A program made the translations under genes and the position numbers. Source: Zygnema cylindricum (Eukaryota; Streptophyta; Zygnematophyceae; Zygnematales; Zygnemataceae). From it: a stretch of 64,000 nucleotides of DNA. This document shows positions 53,810 through 64,000 of this stretch, piece by piece (within the stretch, counting starts at the first letter, position 1; every line of letters starts with the position of its first letter). A model generated the notes under the pieces. It searched no databases, was not told the origin of the DNA, and worked only from the letters and a program-made list of their open reading frames with translations. The stretch is taken from contig JBBHKE010002253.1 of assembly GCA_037447655.1 (NCBI GenBank), forward strand, positions 1 through 64,000, in the 5' to 3' direction.

Positions 53810-56800
53810 GTAATCACACGTAGTTTGCATATGCATATGTTTTGATGACAAGTGATGAAGGTACCGTTGAAAACATTGTCCAGAGCTTTGCATTTTATAT
53901 GCATTTGTATGTCCCCTTTACTGATGATCACTAATAGAGTAAAGGGTGTCCGTCTAAAATGGGGAGTTAGAACTTGTAACCGACGAATCATTTTTCATTT
54001 AGTAATAGTGGAGGCATCTTTGGCGATTTTGTGCCAAGAAGGTACAAATTTGGTCAACATCCTGGGATGTCACCCTAGTGCGGACAGTCTTGGTGTCAAC
54101 TACTGCATCGTATTTTCACATTTATTAGAATTCGAAAACAGTTTTGTGGGCTACGGTTAATGACAATCTGTCTGCAAAACATAAGCAATATTTGTCATTT
54201 TTTTTGGTGAACAGCTGTTGAAGAAGTTGGAGAGATTTTTATCTGCTTCTCCGCAGGCCACGATAAACGTTATAAAAAACAATTGGCCTTTTAGGATTGA
54301 AAAAACCATTAGATGCAAATCAAGATTCGTCTCTGGAAGATGTAAGATATTAGAAGGAAGATTCGAGTGCGGATTATGTTTTAGAAGGATAAACAAGTCA
54401 ATGTGGACCACAAGCTAATATGGGCCCATATGGGCCAATATGGGCTAATATGTGGCTTGTGGATTAGAGGCATCAGGCATTTAAACAGCATCTTCATGCA
54501 AACATATTCTCTTCGTGCATAATTATCAGACTGTCAATTGGATGGTTTATTGATTTATTCCAATTTATTACGGGTGGGCAGGATACCCTGCTGGCTGCCC
54601 ATATAACAAAAGGTACAAATGGTCCCGCATATATTCGATGTGAAGGATTGTATGACGGTCTCTCGGTCCATGTTAAAACCTGGATACTTACAACATTGAG
54701 CGCACACATTTTCCAAACTGTCCAAACTACTAAACATATGAATTTTAACACTATTGATAAAAAATTGTTGAGCTCTGTGGAACTTCTATTGACATCACAA
54801 ATTTCATATTTCAACCATCTCTATCCTCAAATGAGCAAGTAGTATAATGCTGGCAGCAGTCCTCATTGCCTGAACGACGAAAAAGGACAAAAAGTACACA
54901 ATTTGTGAATCTTCCACGCAACTGGGAACTATGGATGTTGTGGGGATTCATTCACTGATTTCAACAACATTCAAACATGTAAAAATCCTTCTTGTATATG
55001 GTATTGGACAAAGATGAATATTGCTGCTCTAATTTTAGTATGTACGGAATATGTTTAATCACATCATTTTCACCTTGCCGGGTAACAGGAGAGCTTCACA
55101 GAGAAAATTATTCAACCTAAAAATTGGTCAAAGTAAAAATCATTCAGATTTTCTGGAACTTTTACAGTACAATCGCATGGGCCAGATGTGAGCCATTTGA
55201 TTTCATGATGGACAATAATTGAAAATGGTAGCCGAGACTGGGTTTTTTCTCCATTTACATACCTTTTCCGGGTCGTAGAACTAGAAATTCAACTAAAATC
55301 ATTGACTTTCAAGTTTCAAGAAAGAGGGTTCCTATCTGCAAGAGTATGGCGGTTCAATTTATATAAGTTTGAACAGGTGATGTGGCAATTTTCGGCATTA
55401 TTGCAAACTTTGTCTAGAAGTTTCAACAAGCATAAAATTGCATGAAATTTTTCTGCAGAAAACAATTAAATTGTTCCTATCAAAAAGACTACATTAGAGT
55501 TGAAGTTGTTCTACAAGCTCTGAAAAATCCTAAATAAATCTTAAACTATCCTATATCCCCTAAATGACTATTAGCTGGAGGATGTAGATTTTGAAAAAGA
55601 AGACTAATAGTATCTAATAGTGTAATAGTATATAATCCGGAAACAAAAACGGTCTGCAAGTTTCCATTTTCCCAAGTTTTTTCACTTTCATTGCATTGAA
55701 ACATTTATCTAACTAATTCTGAAAAATGATTTCCATTATCACTCTCACTACCTTTCATCCCTATACAAGGATTGAGGTGGGATAGAAAGTAAAAAATCAG
55801 CAGAAAGATACTGCTGGATTTTTTTTCCACCTTTCTGATCTGTCAACCTTTCTCATTTCTCCGTGATATTTCAGACATTCAGTTTAAAATGAACATGCAC
55901 TATCACAGAATAATATCTATTTGCCTTCGTTTGTTTCATAACATCTTCTATTCTCTTTTCACATCTGCTTTTCGGAAAACTTTTAATGAAGTTAATGTGT
56001 ACATCGGAATTGTTACATTTTGGCGATAAGTAAGATGTACATTCACGTGGATACTACATCAACCGACATATCATATTTAATTTCAATCCTTAGTAGTACT
56101 CAATGCTAACATTGTCCTCATTGGTATATGAAACAAAATAAACATTTATTTTCTACTTTCCAGAGGTTCATTTGTCATACTCCTCATGCACTGAACATTT
56201 GTAGTGTTACTTCTTGCATACCACGTTTGGGCTGATTAATTTGTCCATTTCACCTCTTTTCATCTTCCTGTCATGGCTTTAGTGCACACTTAGACATAAA
56301 ACCTCTCACAACAGTTATTTTCATTTCCACAGGGCAAACAGACGTCAGTGTCATTATACCTCCATTTACTTCCACGTTTCACCAAAACACGTGAGATTCA
56401 TCTGGCCCATGGCCGCCACATACGGAAAAGCCGCAAGTAGTTTCCACATTTCACTAGCCATACTTATACAAGAAAATTTTCAAAGAAGAGCGTGTGTGAC
56501 ACGTGTACACCTACAAGAAAAAAATATTTACGACCGTTTGCTCCTTTTTACGTTAACCACCCTGATTCCAAATCCCTAATTCGTAGGGCATACATACATT
56601 CCCCCAATCCCTTTCCTATATATCTCACTACAACCTCCTTCACGAAAAGAAGCCTATGGCCGACCTCGAAAAAAAAGAAAGGAGGCAAAAAACGAGATAT
56701 ATCCCTTCCCTCCCCCACTTTCTCTCCCACAGCCTCAAAAAACAACTTGTTTTCAAAACTAACACGTGTCAACTGGCTGCTTGCCTATTCTCTCCCTCTT

Positions 56801-56817
56801 CCCTCCTCCACACTCCT
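53810..56817. other. Intergenic, no gene recognised
   Basis: AT-rich non-repetitive sequence. At 54,416-54,460 TATGGGCCCATATGGGCCAATATGGGCTAATATG is a short diverged tandem of TATGGGCC(C/A)A. Small open frames have no recognisable content. Confidence 0.5.
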
Positions 56818-57780
56818 CTACTTTATAGCACCATTAAGTCCATTGGGGAAAAACCCTCCAGGTTTAGTAGCATTTCCTAAATACACTATAGCCAAAACCT
56901 GGGCAGGTGACCTAGAATATGCTATGGCATCATTGTCTCCTGGAGCAATAACAAAGAATCCCAAGTCTACGAGACTCTTGTCATCCATAGCTCCACTAGC
57001 CGCAGATCGGAGGGACGAGATTGCGTCGGCAATCATCCTAGCGTTCTGATCGTACGGAAACAGCGCCTCGCTGTTGGATTGGAACAGCAGGGATCGTATA
57101 GCTCCGCCGTGATAGGCTTCGGCGGCGAGGATTCCGGCGGCGGCTTCCACGTATGCTTTGTTCGAGATCAACGGCAGAGCGCCTTTGTAGGCCGTGACGC
57201 CGACGTCTTCGAATAGGAACGCGCCAAGATAGAATGCCAAGTCGGAAAGGTACGGACTGAACGGAACGGTGAGGCTCTTGCCGTACGCGGCATTAACTGC
57301 CACGGCGAACGCGGCTTTTACGTCGATTGCCGGTGCAGGTACGGCAAGTGGACCGAGAGCCGCGCGAAGGTATCGGACGTGTGCGATTTCATCGGTGGCG
57401 ATATCCGCGGCGTATTGGCGAGCCGTAGGACTGAGGAGCGCCAATTCGCCGCTGGCCATTGGGAGGGGAGCGGGGCCGCCTCCGCGGTCGGCCGCGCTGA
57501 GACCGACCCCCCACGCGGCGTAGGAGTAGAACGTGGCCTCCAGGTACTCTGAGAGAGAGAGAGGCCATAGGAAGGGTTAGAGGGGGAGAGAGGAAAAAAA
57601 GTGCGAGGCAGCGAGCAGCAAGAGGGAAGAGGAGATGGGAGAGAGGGTGAGGGAGTTACCAAGGTTGAGAGCGAAGTTGAGAATGTCGACGTCGGTAATG
57701 GCGAGGGAGATGGGGATAGTGGCAGTGAGGGAGAGGAGTAACAGGAGCGTGGTGACTGGAGGGGATAGAAGAGGCGCCAT
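56818..57780 (-). CDS. Desiccation-related protein, PCC13-62 type (ferritin-like domain), two exons
   Basis: Exons 57780-57660 and 57548-56818; the intron is 111 bp with GTAACT…CTCTCAG and splits the Glu codon of NLEYLEA. The product is 283 residues. Residues 1-27 (MAPLLSPPVTT, then LLLLLSLTATIPISLA) look like a signal peptide. DILNFALNLEYLEATFYS starts the ferritin-like helical domain, continued by IATDEIAHVRYLRAAL and ILAAEAYHGGAIRSLL, whose Glu/His residues are where a di-metal site sits in ferritin folds. The tail has GGFFPNGLNGAIK. The family is named for a Craterostigma desiccation-induced protein and is widespread in plants; the biochemical role is not established. An upstream in-frame ATG at 57852 exists but lies only ~35 bases after the TATA box, so 57780 is preferred. 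GC-rich coding sequence, no damage seen. Confidence 0.92.
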
Positions 57781-57883
57781 GGAGATTAATGGTAAAACAG
57801 AGTAGAAAGCGACAAGGTAGGAAATGGAGCACCTTGAGTGAGAAGCGTGCAATTGAGTTAAATAAATTCTGTGTTTTTGCGAC

Positions 57884-57893
57884 GTATATAGGC
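57884..57893 (-). promoter_or_regulatory. TATA box of the desiccation-related gene
   Basis: CGCCTATATACG on the minus strand, about 105 bases before the preferred start codon. This leaves a 5' leader of ~75 bases. Confidence 0.5.
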
Positions 57894-58076
57894 GGGAGGT
57901 CGTCTGGAGATGAGTGGGAGGCGGGAGTTACGGGAGTCACGGCGGCAGCAAAGCGACAAACGCTAGACGACAAGAGGAGAGGAAAGACGGATAAATGGCA
58001 AACTGTTTTGTGTCGGTGGCATGGCCGAGGGCGTGGCAGCAGTGCAGGACCGGCATACGTGACAGCGGTAGTTCAG

Positions 58077-58083
58077 ACGTGTC
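58077..58083 (+). promoter_or_regulatory. ABRE-like element upstream of the desiccation-related gene
   Basis: ACGTGTC fits the ABA-response core ACGTGKC. It is ~185 bases upstream of the TATA box; a second ACGTGAC is near 58,057. Fits a stress-inducible gene, but one short motif is weak evidence. Confidence 0.35.
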
Positions 58084-58522
58084 GCGTGGAGGGCGTCGCG
58101 GCCCTATTTGGATGGAATCTGAGAAAGTACGAAGGTACGGACTTGTTTCGACGCGCGTGTCTTTTAGCAACCTTTGTACGAGTGGAGTACAGTACCCCGT
58201 AGATCTTTATTACTGTTAATAACACTGCACCGGCCACCTAAACTACGACCGTTAAAACATGAAATAGACGTGATAATACCATTTTTTCCATTACCCTAGT
58301 AGAGGTACGGTCTAGCTAAGGTATACAAATAGTGTGATGTAAAAAATGTGTTTGAACCATAGTTCAAAAGTAGGCGTTTTTATGGTAGGCCTTTGGTCGG
58401 CGCACAAACCTTGGCACAAAACTCGCGCAGAGTAGGCATACTGTATGTGTGTGCGTTGTGCACACCCCTGTACGAACGTACGAATCTGACGTATAATAAT
58501 AGTACACCGCACGCCGCCGAAC

Positions 58523-58979
58523 CATAGTTCAAAAGTAGGTGACCGTACGCCCATACAATATGCCTATTGTATGTAAAACATACAATATGGCTTTAAGACC
58601 CATATTGTATTGGCCGCAAAATGAAATAAAATAGTAACAGGGTTGAGTTGCACATGGACCGATAGAGAATTAAACATCATGTCTAAATTTGAAAAAAAAA
58701 TCGGACAAAAAAATATTTTTCTGTGGGTTTTGAGCGACTATTTATTTAAACCGTCAGATTTGGACGATCTGGCGGTCGTTGGTAAAAGTAACGATCTAAG
58801 ACGATCACATGAAAAGCCCGTAACACAACTTACGATATGACTATCGTCAGATTCGGACGATCGGACGGTCGCTGATGAAAGTAGCGATCTAAGATCATCA
58901 CATGGAAAGCCCGTAACACAACTTACGCTAAAGGCGGCCTACAAAAGGCCTACCAAAAAACGCCTACTTTTGAACTATG
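58523..58979 (+). mobile_element. hAT MITE family H1, inner copy
   Basis: CATAGTTCAAAAGTAGGTG … CGCCTACTTTTGAACTATG with flanks CGCCGAAC and CGCCAAAC (8 bp, one mismatch). 457 bp. Its interior contains a duplicated block (AACGATCTAAGACGATCACATG and GCGATCTAAGATCATCACATG). Confidence 0.82.
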
Positions 58980-59016
58980 CGCCAAACGAAATTTTTAAGC
59001 GAACTGACATGGCTTA

Positions 59017-59753
59017 GGGTGAAGTTCCATCAAGCGAAAAAGTGGCGTTTTTTACATAAATCTGCGATTCTCCGTACCAAATCGTACCCGCCTATTTTGT
59101 TTTTATACGAGAAACATTACAGAGAATCTTGCCGATCCTCTCCGAAGATCTTGGAGGTAATAATGGCCGTCAGATGTTCATCTGCGAGGAGTTCGCTTCA
59201 ATTTTCTCTATGACTCTCAACCCACCTCGAGGAGGTGGGTTGGCAGATACAGAAAAAAAAAAATAGTGACACGCTGGAAGATTAAGCTACGTGTCACTAT
59301 GCACAACCAACGAAAAATCAAAAGATTTGCACATGACACGCGCTTTCAAAAATACAACCGAAAATTAAAATGTAATTTCGTAACATTCCTTCGTCACGCT
59401 ATTTTCAGTGACTTTTGTTCGTCACACTATTTCACTCGAACGACTTTCGTTAAGTTCGAAATCAGAAACCCTAAAACATGAGCTGGCGTACAGACTGGCG
59501 TCTGCAAAATGTATAAAAGTTCTGTCGTAAGATGATTTCGTACGCATGTACATGGTACACAAGTGAAGATTTGAAGTTAAGTTTGTCGGTGCTTAAAATC
59601 TGAAAGATATTTAATATCGGATCGTAGCTTGCGTGGCGCCATTCAATTACGAACACGTGTACTACATAATCTACGTGATGGAACTTCGACTCAATCGACC
59701 CGGTCTGTAGAGTTTGCCGTACGATTACAGAAACGTATGATGGAACTTCACCC
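59017..59753 (+). mobile_element. PIF/Harbinger-like MITE, family P1, copy in the hAT MITE
   Basis: GGGTGAAGTTCCATCA and TGATGGAACTTCACCC are perfect inverted ends flanked by TTA (59014-59016 and 59754-59756). 737 bp. The central palindrome here reads CAACCCACCTCGAGGAGGTGGGTTG. Confidence 0.88.
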
Positions 59754-60535
59754 TTAGAATGACATTGCGCGGGAAAAAAACCGGGAAAAAAAAAAACCGC
59801 GGAGAGTACGGAGAGTTCATAGTTTTTACGGAATGTGTTTTTGCAGCCACCAACGCGGTTGGTTTTAGTCATATTTTTGGCAGTGTGGAATTTTTTTTTT
59901 TATTGTCAATTTGAGGCTTTATTTGGTGTGGCCTTCAAAATTGCATACGCTAATATGACATGTTGTCCTATCGTAAGTTGTGTTATGGGCTTTTCATGAG
60001 ATCTTCTTAGATCGCTACTTTGATCAGCGACCGTCAGATTGTCTAAATCTGACAGTTTAAATAAAAAGTACCTCGAAACTCACAGAAAAAAAAATCTTTT
60101 GTCCGAATGTTTTTTAAAATTTAGACATGACGTTTAATTCTCTATTGATCAATGTGCAACTCAACCCTGTTACTACTTTTTTTCATTTTCCGGCCAACAC
60201 AATATGGGTCTTAAAGTCATATTGTATGTTTTGCGTACAATAGGCATATTCTATGGGCGTACTTTCACCTACTTTTGAACTATGGTTTAAACTTTGAAGG
60301 TACTTAAGACTACTCGTTGTTCGTACATAAATATAAAAATAGTGTGAGATAACGCGTCAGCATGGGAAACTGAGTGGCCTAAACACGGGAAAGCACACTC
60401 AAATTTGATTCATAAAAATAAAAACGGGGAGAAATTGCGCGAACCTGTTCTCACTTGTTCGAACGTCGACTATCTCAACACAGGCTACTAGCGCTAGAGG
60501 CTACTCCATGGGAAATGGGTATCCAAAATAGGCCT

Positions 60536-60720
60536 GTGTTCCATCAGAAAGTTTTATAATTGTACGGCCAACATTACACGTTGCTACATTTTGAACAGTG
60601 TTTTATCACTTAGAGCCTGTAATATACGCGCTCATAATTGAGTGGTACCACGTAAGTTAAGATCGGATATTTAAATCTTCAATGATTTTCATACCTACCC
60701 AATTTTGGCTTAGGGCACTT
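60536..60720 (-). mobile_element. P1 MITE fragment, reverse
   Basis: TGTTCCATCAGAAAG, AATTGTACGGCCAACATTACA and ACCACGTAAGTTAAGATC match the right 190 bases of P1 elements in reverse. The rest is missing. Confidence 0.6.
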
Positions 60721-60740
60721 TCCGACGTAACCAAAACTTA

Positions 60741-61677
60741 GGGTACTTTTGCATGTAATCGAAACTTTAGTCTTGTAACTTTGTTTTTATATAAGATTAT
60801 CCGTACTACTTTCAGAGCATTCGTATGTAAATAAATGAAATCGTTACTTTAGATTGTGAGGGATGTAGGCGTGGGTGAAATTGTGACGGTTGTAGACGAC
60901 TACAAAACTCGAGAAATTTGACGACGTCGACAAAATAACGACGGTTGTAGACGTATAGCAACTTGTAACATTGTAGATGTTTAGGGTTTGTGAAATTTTG
61001 ATGACACGCTCAAATTGTAACAGCGTCGACATCACAAATTCTAAAACTTTCCGCCATGATTTCCCGGTTTTGTTTTTCAGTCTTTTCTCACTCCACTTTC
61101 CATCAAAATACGCCCAAAGATAGTCTAAATAAATATTGTTTTGATATCTTTTATTTTATACCATTATTTACATTTATCATTGCAATAATTGTGAGACAGA
61201 CGTGGTAGTGGGAGAGGGAGAGAGAGAGAGGCAATTTCACGGACTTCGCTTTTGCCAAATGGCGTCCGTTTGTCGAGGCCCCCTCCATAATCTGTGAACG
61301 GAAAAAAACACACGGAAAAATGTCACAGCTTTTTTTTGGTACTCCACACACAAATATTGTAAGCAACTTCTGACACATGCGACAACATCTGCCTATTCAC
61401 TCACCTCATGGAACTTTATTTAAAATCACCTTGAGAGGTGATTTGATATAAAGAGAAAGATGAGCTAGAAGAATGCGAAAGTGGGTCGAAACGCGCTAGA
61501 CAAAAAACTACATCGCATTAGACGACAAAATCCATTACATATAAATTTTAAGGTAATGCAACTTGTACGGTGGTAATACTTTTTTTTTTGTGTGTCTGCG
61601 GATTTTCTCGTTTTTTTTTAAGTTGTGGAGGAAAACGACAAAAAATAACTGTAACTGTAGCACATGCCAAAGTACCC
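60741..61677 (+). mobile_element. PIF/Harbinger-like MITE, family G, complete
   Basis: Ends GGGTACTTTTGCATGT and ACATGCCAAAGTACCC are inverted, flanked by TTA (60738-60740 and 61678-61680). 937 bp. The interior has GTGACGGTTGTAGACGACTAC, ACATTGTAGATGTTTAGGG and a GTCGACATCACAAATTCTA segment. Confidence 0.82.
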
Positions 61678-61680
61678 TTA

Positions 61681-62615
61681 GTCTTGTAACTTTGTTTTTG
61701 AACAAAGATTATCTGGACTATTTTCAAAGCATTTCGAAATAACGGAATTAACTTGATACTTTGAAAAGTGACGGATATAAACGTGGATGTAATTTGTGAC
61801 GGTTGTAGAGGACTACAAAACTCGCGACAATCGATGACGTTTACAAAATAGCGACGATTGTAGGCGTCTAGTTACTTGTGACATTGTAGATGTTTAGGGT
61901 TTGTGACATTTTGACGTCACACTCAATTATGACAGCCTCGACGTCACAAATTCTATAATTTTTCGCCATGGTTTTCTGATTATGTTTTTTTGTCCTTTCT
62001 CACTCTACTTGCCATCAAAATACGCCCAAAGATAGTAAAAATATATCGTTTTTAGAGATCTTTCGTTTGATACCATTATTGACGTTTTTCATTACAAGAA
62101 TTATGATATAGACGCGGTAGTGGGAGAGGGAGAGAGAGACAGTCACTTTCAAGGCATACTCTTTTGCGAAATGGCATCCATTGGCCGAGACCCCTTCACG
62201 GCCCGTGTACGGAAAAAAAATGCACGGAAAAAAAGTCACAGATATGCTGGGAATGTGCAGTGGGTTTTCTTTTTGGTACTCCGCGCACAAAAATTGTAAA
62301 AAATTGTCGAAGCGTTCGACATTGTTTGCATATTCGCTCGCACCATATAATTTTATTTAAAATCACCTCGCGAGTTGATTTTATAATAAGTTTGATGATG
62401 AACTATAAGGACGCGAAAGTAGGTCGAAACGCGCTAAACGACAAATTGCATCACGCTAAACGACAAAATGCATTACATTTAAAGTTATAAGGTGACGCAA
62501 ATTGCATTGTGGTAATTTGAACTTCTTGGTACGGTTGCGGATTTTCTCGTTGAGGGCTAAGTGTTGGAGGAAAATGACAAAACAAAATCCAAACTTTATC
62601 ACATCGAAAGTGCCC
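61681..62615 (+). mobile_element. Family G MITE, second copy, left end missing
   Basis: From GTCTTGTAACTTTGTTTTTG to ATCGAAAGTGCCC followed by TTA it repeats the preceding element almost throughout. It lacks the first ~33 bases, so the two copies share one TTA and lie head-to-tail. Confidence 0.75.
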
Positions 62616-62618
62616 TTA

Positions 62619-63195
62619 AATCTTCATTAACGTACCATGTACGTGCAAATGCCAAGTCAGCGTATGACACAACTTTTATATTTTTTGCAAACGCCTAATC
62701 AGACACCAACTCAATTTTTTAGGGTTGTTGTTTTTTCGCTTTACGGATGAGCACTGCCATACATAGTGTGACGAATTGATGATAGCAAAGATAGTTTGAC
62801 GAATGGATGATAACAAAAATAACGTGATTTAAGCTCGTTACGATATTACTTTTGTCATTTCGGTTGTGTATTTAAATGTATATCATATGCATTTTTGTTT
62901 AATTCCGTTGGTTTCCATTTTGACACGTATGTTCATTATCCAACATGTTGCGGCTCAATTTCTCATACAATTACCAACCCACCTCCTCGAGGTACATTGC
63001 TAGTTACAAAAACTTTTGAAGGGAAAGTTTCGCGAATGAATATCCAACGGTCATTGTTACCTCCCAGACCTTTGGAGAACATTGGCAAGATTATTTGTAA
63101 TTTGGTTGGCACATAAAAATAAAAGAAGAGGTACGGCATATTATGGAGAGGTCCCGATTTTTGTAAACAACGTTTCTTCTGATATGACTTCACCC
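62619..63195 (-). mobile_element. P1 MITE, reverse, one end truncated
   Basis: It ends ATGACTTCACCC followed by TTA, and contains in reverse the P1 interior (ACACGTATGTTCATTATCCAACATGTTGCGGCTCAA and the CCTCCTCGAGGT centre). The left end joins the family G element directly at TTAAATC, with its terminal repeat gone. Confidence 0.72.
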
Positions 63196-63198
63196 TTA

Positions 63199-64000
63199 AT
63201 GTTTGATGTGTAAATTATAACGCAAATTGTTATTAGTGTCTCTAACACTAATTTGGCACCTCTATTTCGACTCCCTAACCTAAAATATAAATAATAAAGT
63301 TGTTTTTTCCTTTAAGCTAGCATAGGTATGGTTTATTTAGTGTCGTTTACCATAATCTAGGTGGCTTCCAAATAGTGCAATGTTCGAAATGTGTCAACCC
63401 ATACTAGAACTTCTCGTTATTTTGTACAAACATAAAAAAAAAGTGTCAAACATCGACGTCGACAAGGAAGAGCGCAATCAAGTTCATAGTAATAAAGACG
63501 GGAGAAAGTCGTGCAAACCTGTTCTCACATGTGAAAAACGGTTATATCTGCTTGAATATGGGAATTTGTATCCAAATTAGTGTTATATGTATAAAATAGC
63601 TTAATGTTATGCTGGCATTTGACCCCTGAACTAAAAATAAAATTAATAACACTGTTTTTCTTTACTCTAATAAATTATTACATTAATAGCAATTCACTTT
63701 TATTCAACGTTTAGTGGTTTTCCATTTTCCAAGTCGAAATCAACATTTAACCGTCTATCCCATCATGTCAAACATGGAAAAATGATTGGTTATCTATGCA
63801 TAAAGTTTAAAAGGAAACTGGAAATTTGAGTGCGTTTTGTACACTTTCACGCTTTTCCTGCTTTAAACGTTTTCTTCTCGAACGTTTAGCGTTTTGCCGT
63901 TTTCGCGTTATCAAATTTAGGTCTCTTTTTTTGCGCGTTTGGAAACGCGTTCATTATACCCGGAAAAGTTACAGCATTTACGGATTTCACGTGTCTTTGG
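63199..64000. other. Repeat J copy and unassigned sequence
   Basis: 63,300-63,590 aligns with repeat J at 58,230/60,293. The remainder is AT-rich and shows no gene. Confidence 0.45.

Larger units (their letters stand above)
58358..60284 (+). mobile_element. hAT MITE family H1, outer copy carrying two further insertions
   Basis: Termini CATAGTTCAAAAGTAGGCG and CACCTACTTTTGAACTATG with flanks GTTTGAAC/GTTTAAAC (8 bp, one mismatch). It holds an inner H1 element (58,523-58,979) and a P1 MITE (59,017-59,753). Removing these and their duplications gives a sequence collinear with the intact copy at 51,792. Confidence 0.85.
58230..60535 (+). mobile_element. Dispersed repeat J, split by a hAT MITE nest
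   Basis: 58,230-58,357 plus 60,293-60,535 align by eye with 63,300-63,590: AAATAGTGTGATGT versus AAATAGTGCAATGT, ACCTGTTCTCAC in both, GGGTATCC versus TTGTATCC near the end. Everything between 58,358 and 60,292 is inserted. No coding content. Confidence 0.5.

Noticed and set aside
53852-54418. Open frames downstream of BolA2
   Set aside because: No recognisable domain, no splice structure and no repeat evidence; treated as chance.
57789-58202. 137-residue open frame divergent from the desiccation-related gene
   Set aside because: It overlaps that gene's leader, TATA box and promoter on the other strand and has no recognisable content.

Overview
This is nuclear DNA of a land plant. The evidence is a BolA2-type gene, a PCC13-62-like desiccation-related gene and a plant-type pfkB sugar kinase, all with short spliceosomal introns, set among Ty1/copia elements, a PIF/Harbinger element and many small MITEs. 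I cannot name the species. Most of the 64 kb is nested transposon sequence. Layout: 1-6 kb holds a polypurine tract, MITEs and a GC-rich 49-bp tandem array with two TATA modules. 6.7-7.2 kb is a G-box-rich, promoter-like stretch. 7.2-11.0 kb holds the 5' half of a pfkB kinase gene whose introns are homopolymer and pyrimidine tracts; nothing of the gene is seen after a copia insertion at 11,037. 11.0-24.0 kb is that copia element (family A), broken by a small solo LTR, a rearranged family B copia complex and a gag-LTR fragment that itself holds a solo LTR. 24-32 kb is mostly MITEs, one split by a solo LTR. 32.5-40.6 kb is an old solo LTR holding a young full-length family B copia (32,909-39,220, TSD AAAAC) and a Mutator-like MITE. 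43.7-47.3 kb is a decayed PIF/Harbinger element with convergent Myb/SANT and DDE transposase genes. 47.5-48.9 kb is a minisatellite with a trimeric higher-order period. 51.8-53.2 kb is the BolA2 gene with a hAT MITE just upstream. 56.8-57.8 kb is the desiccation-related gene on the minus strand. 58.2-63.2 kb is a MITE nest. The two apparently complete genes probably act separately: BolA2 in cytosolic/nuclear Fe-S and glutaredoxin biology, the desiccation-related protein in the secretory pathway or cell wall. The most unusual signals are in the retroelements. Both copia families have a primer-binding site matching the anticodon arm of initiator tRNA-Met (copia-type half-tRNA priming), and it is translated as part of Gag because the gag start codon lies inside the LTR. 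Seven LTRs of several related families also carry, on their antisense strand, a tRNA-like pol III module (A-box-like, B-box, T4-T5).
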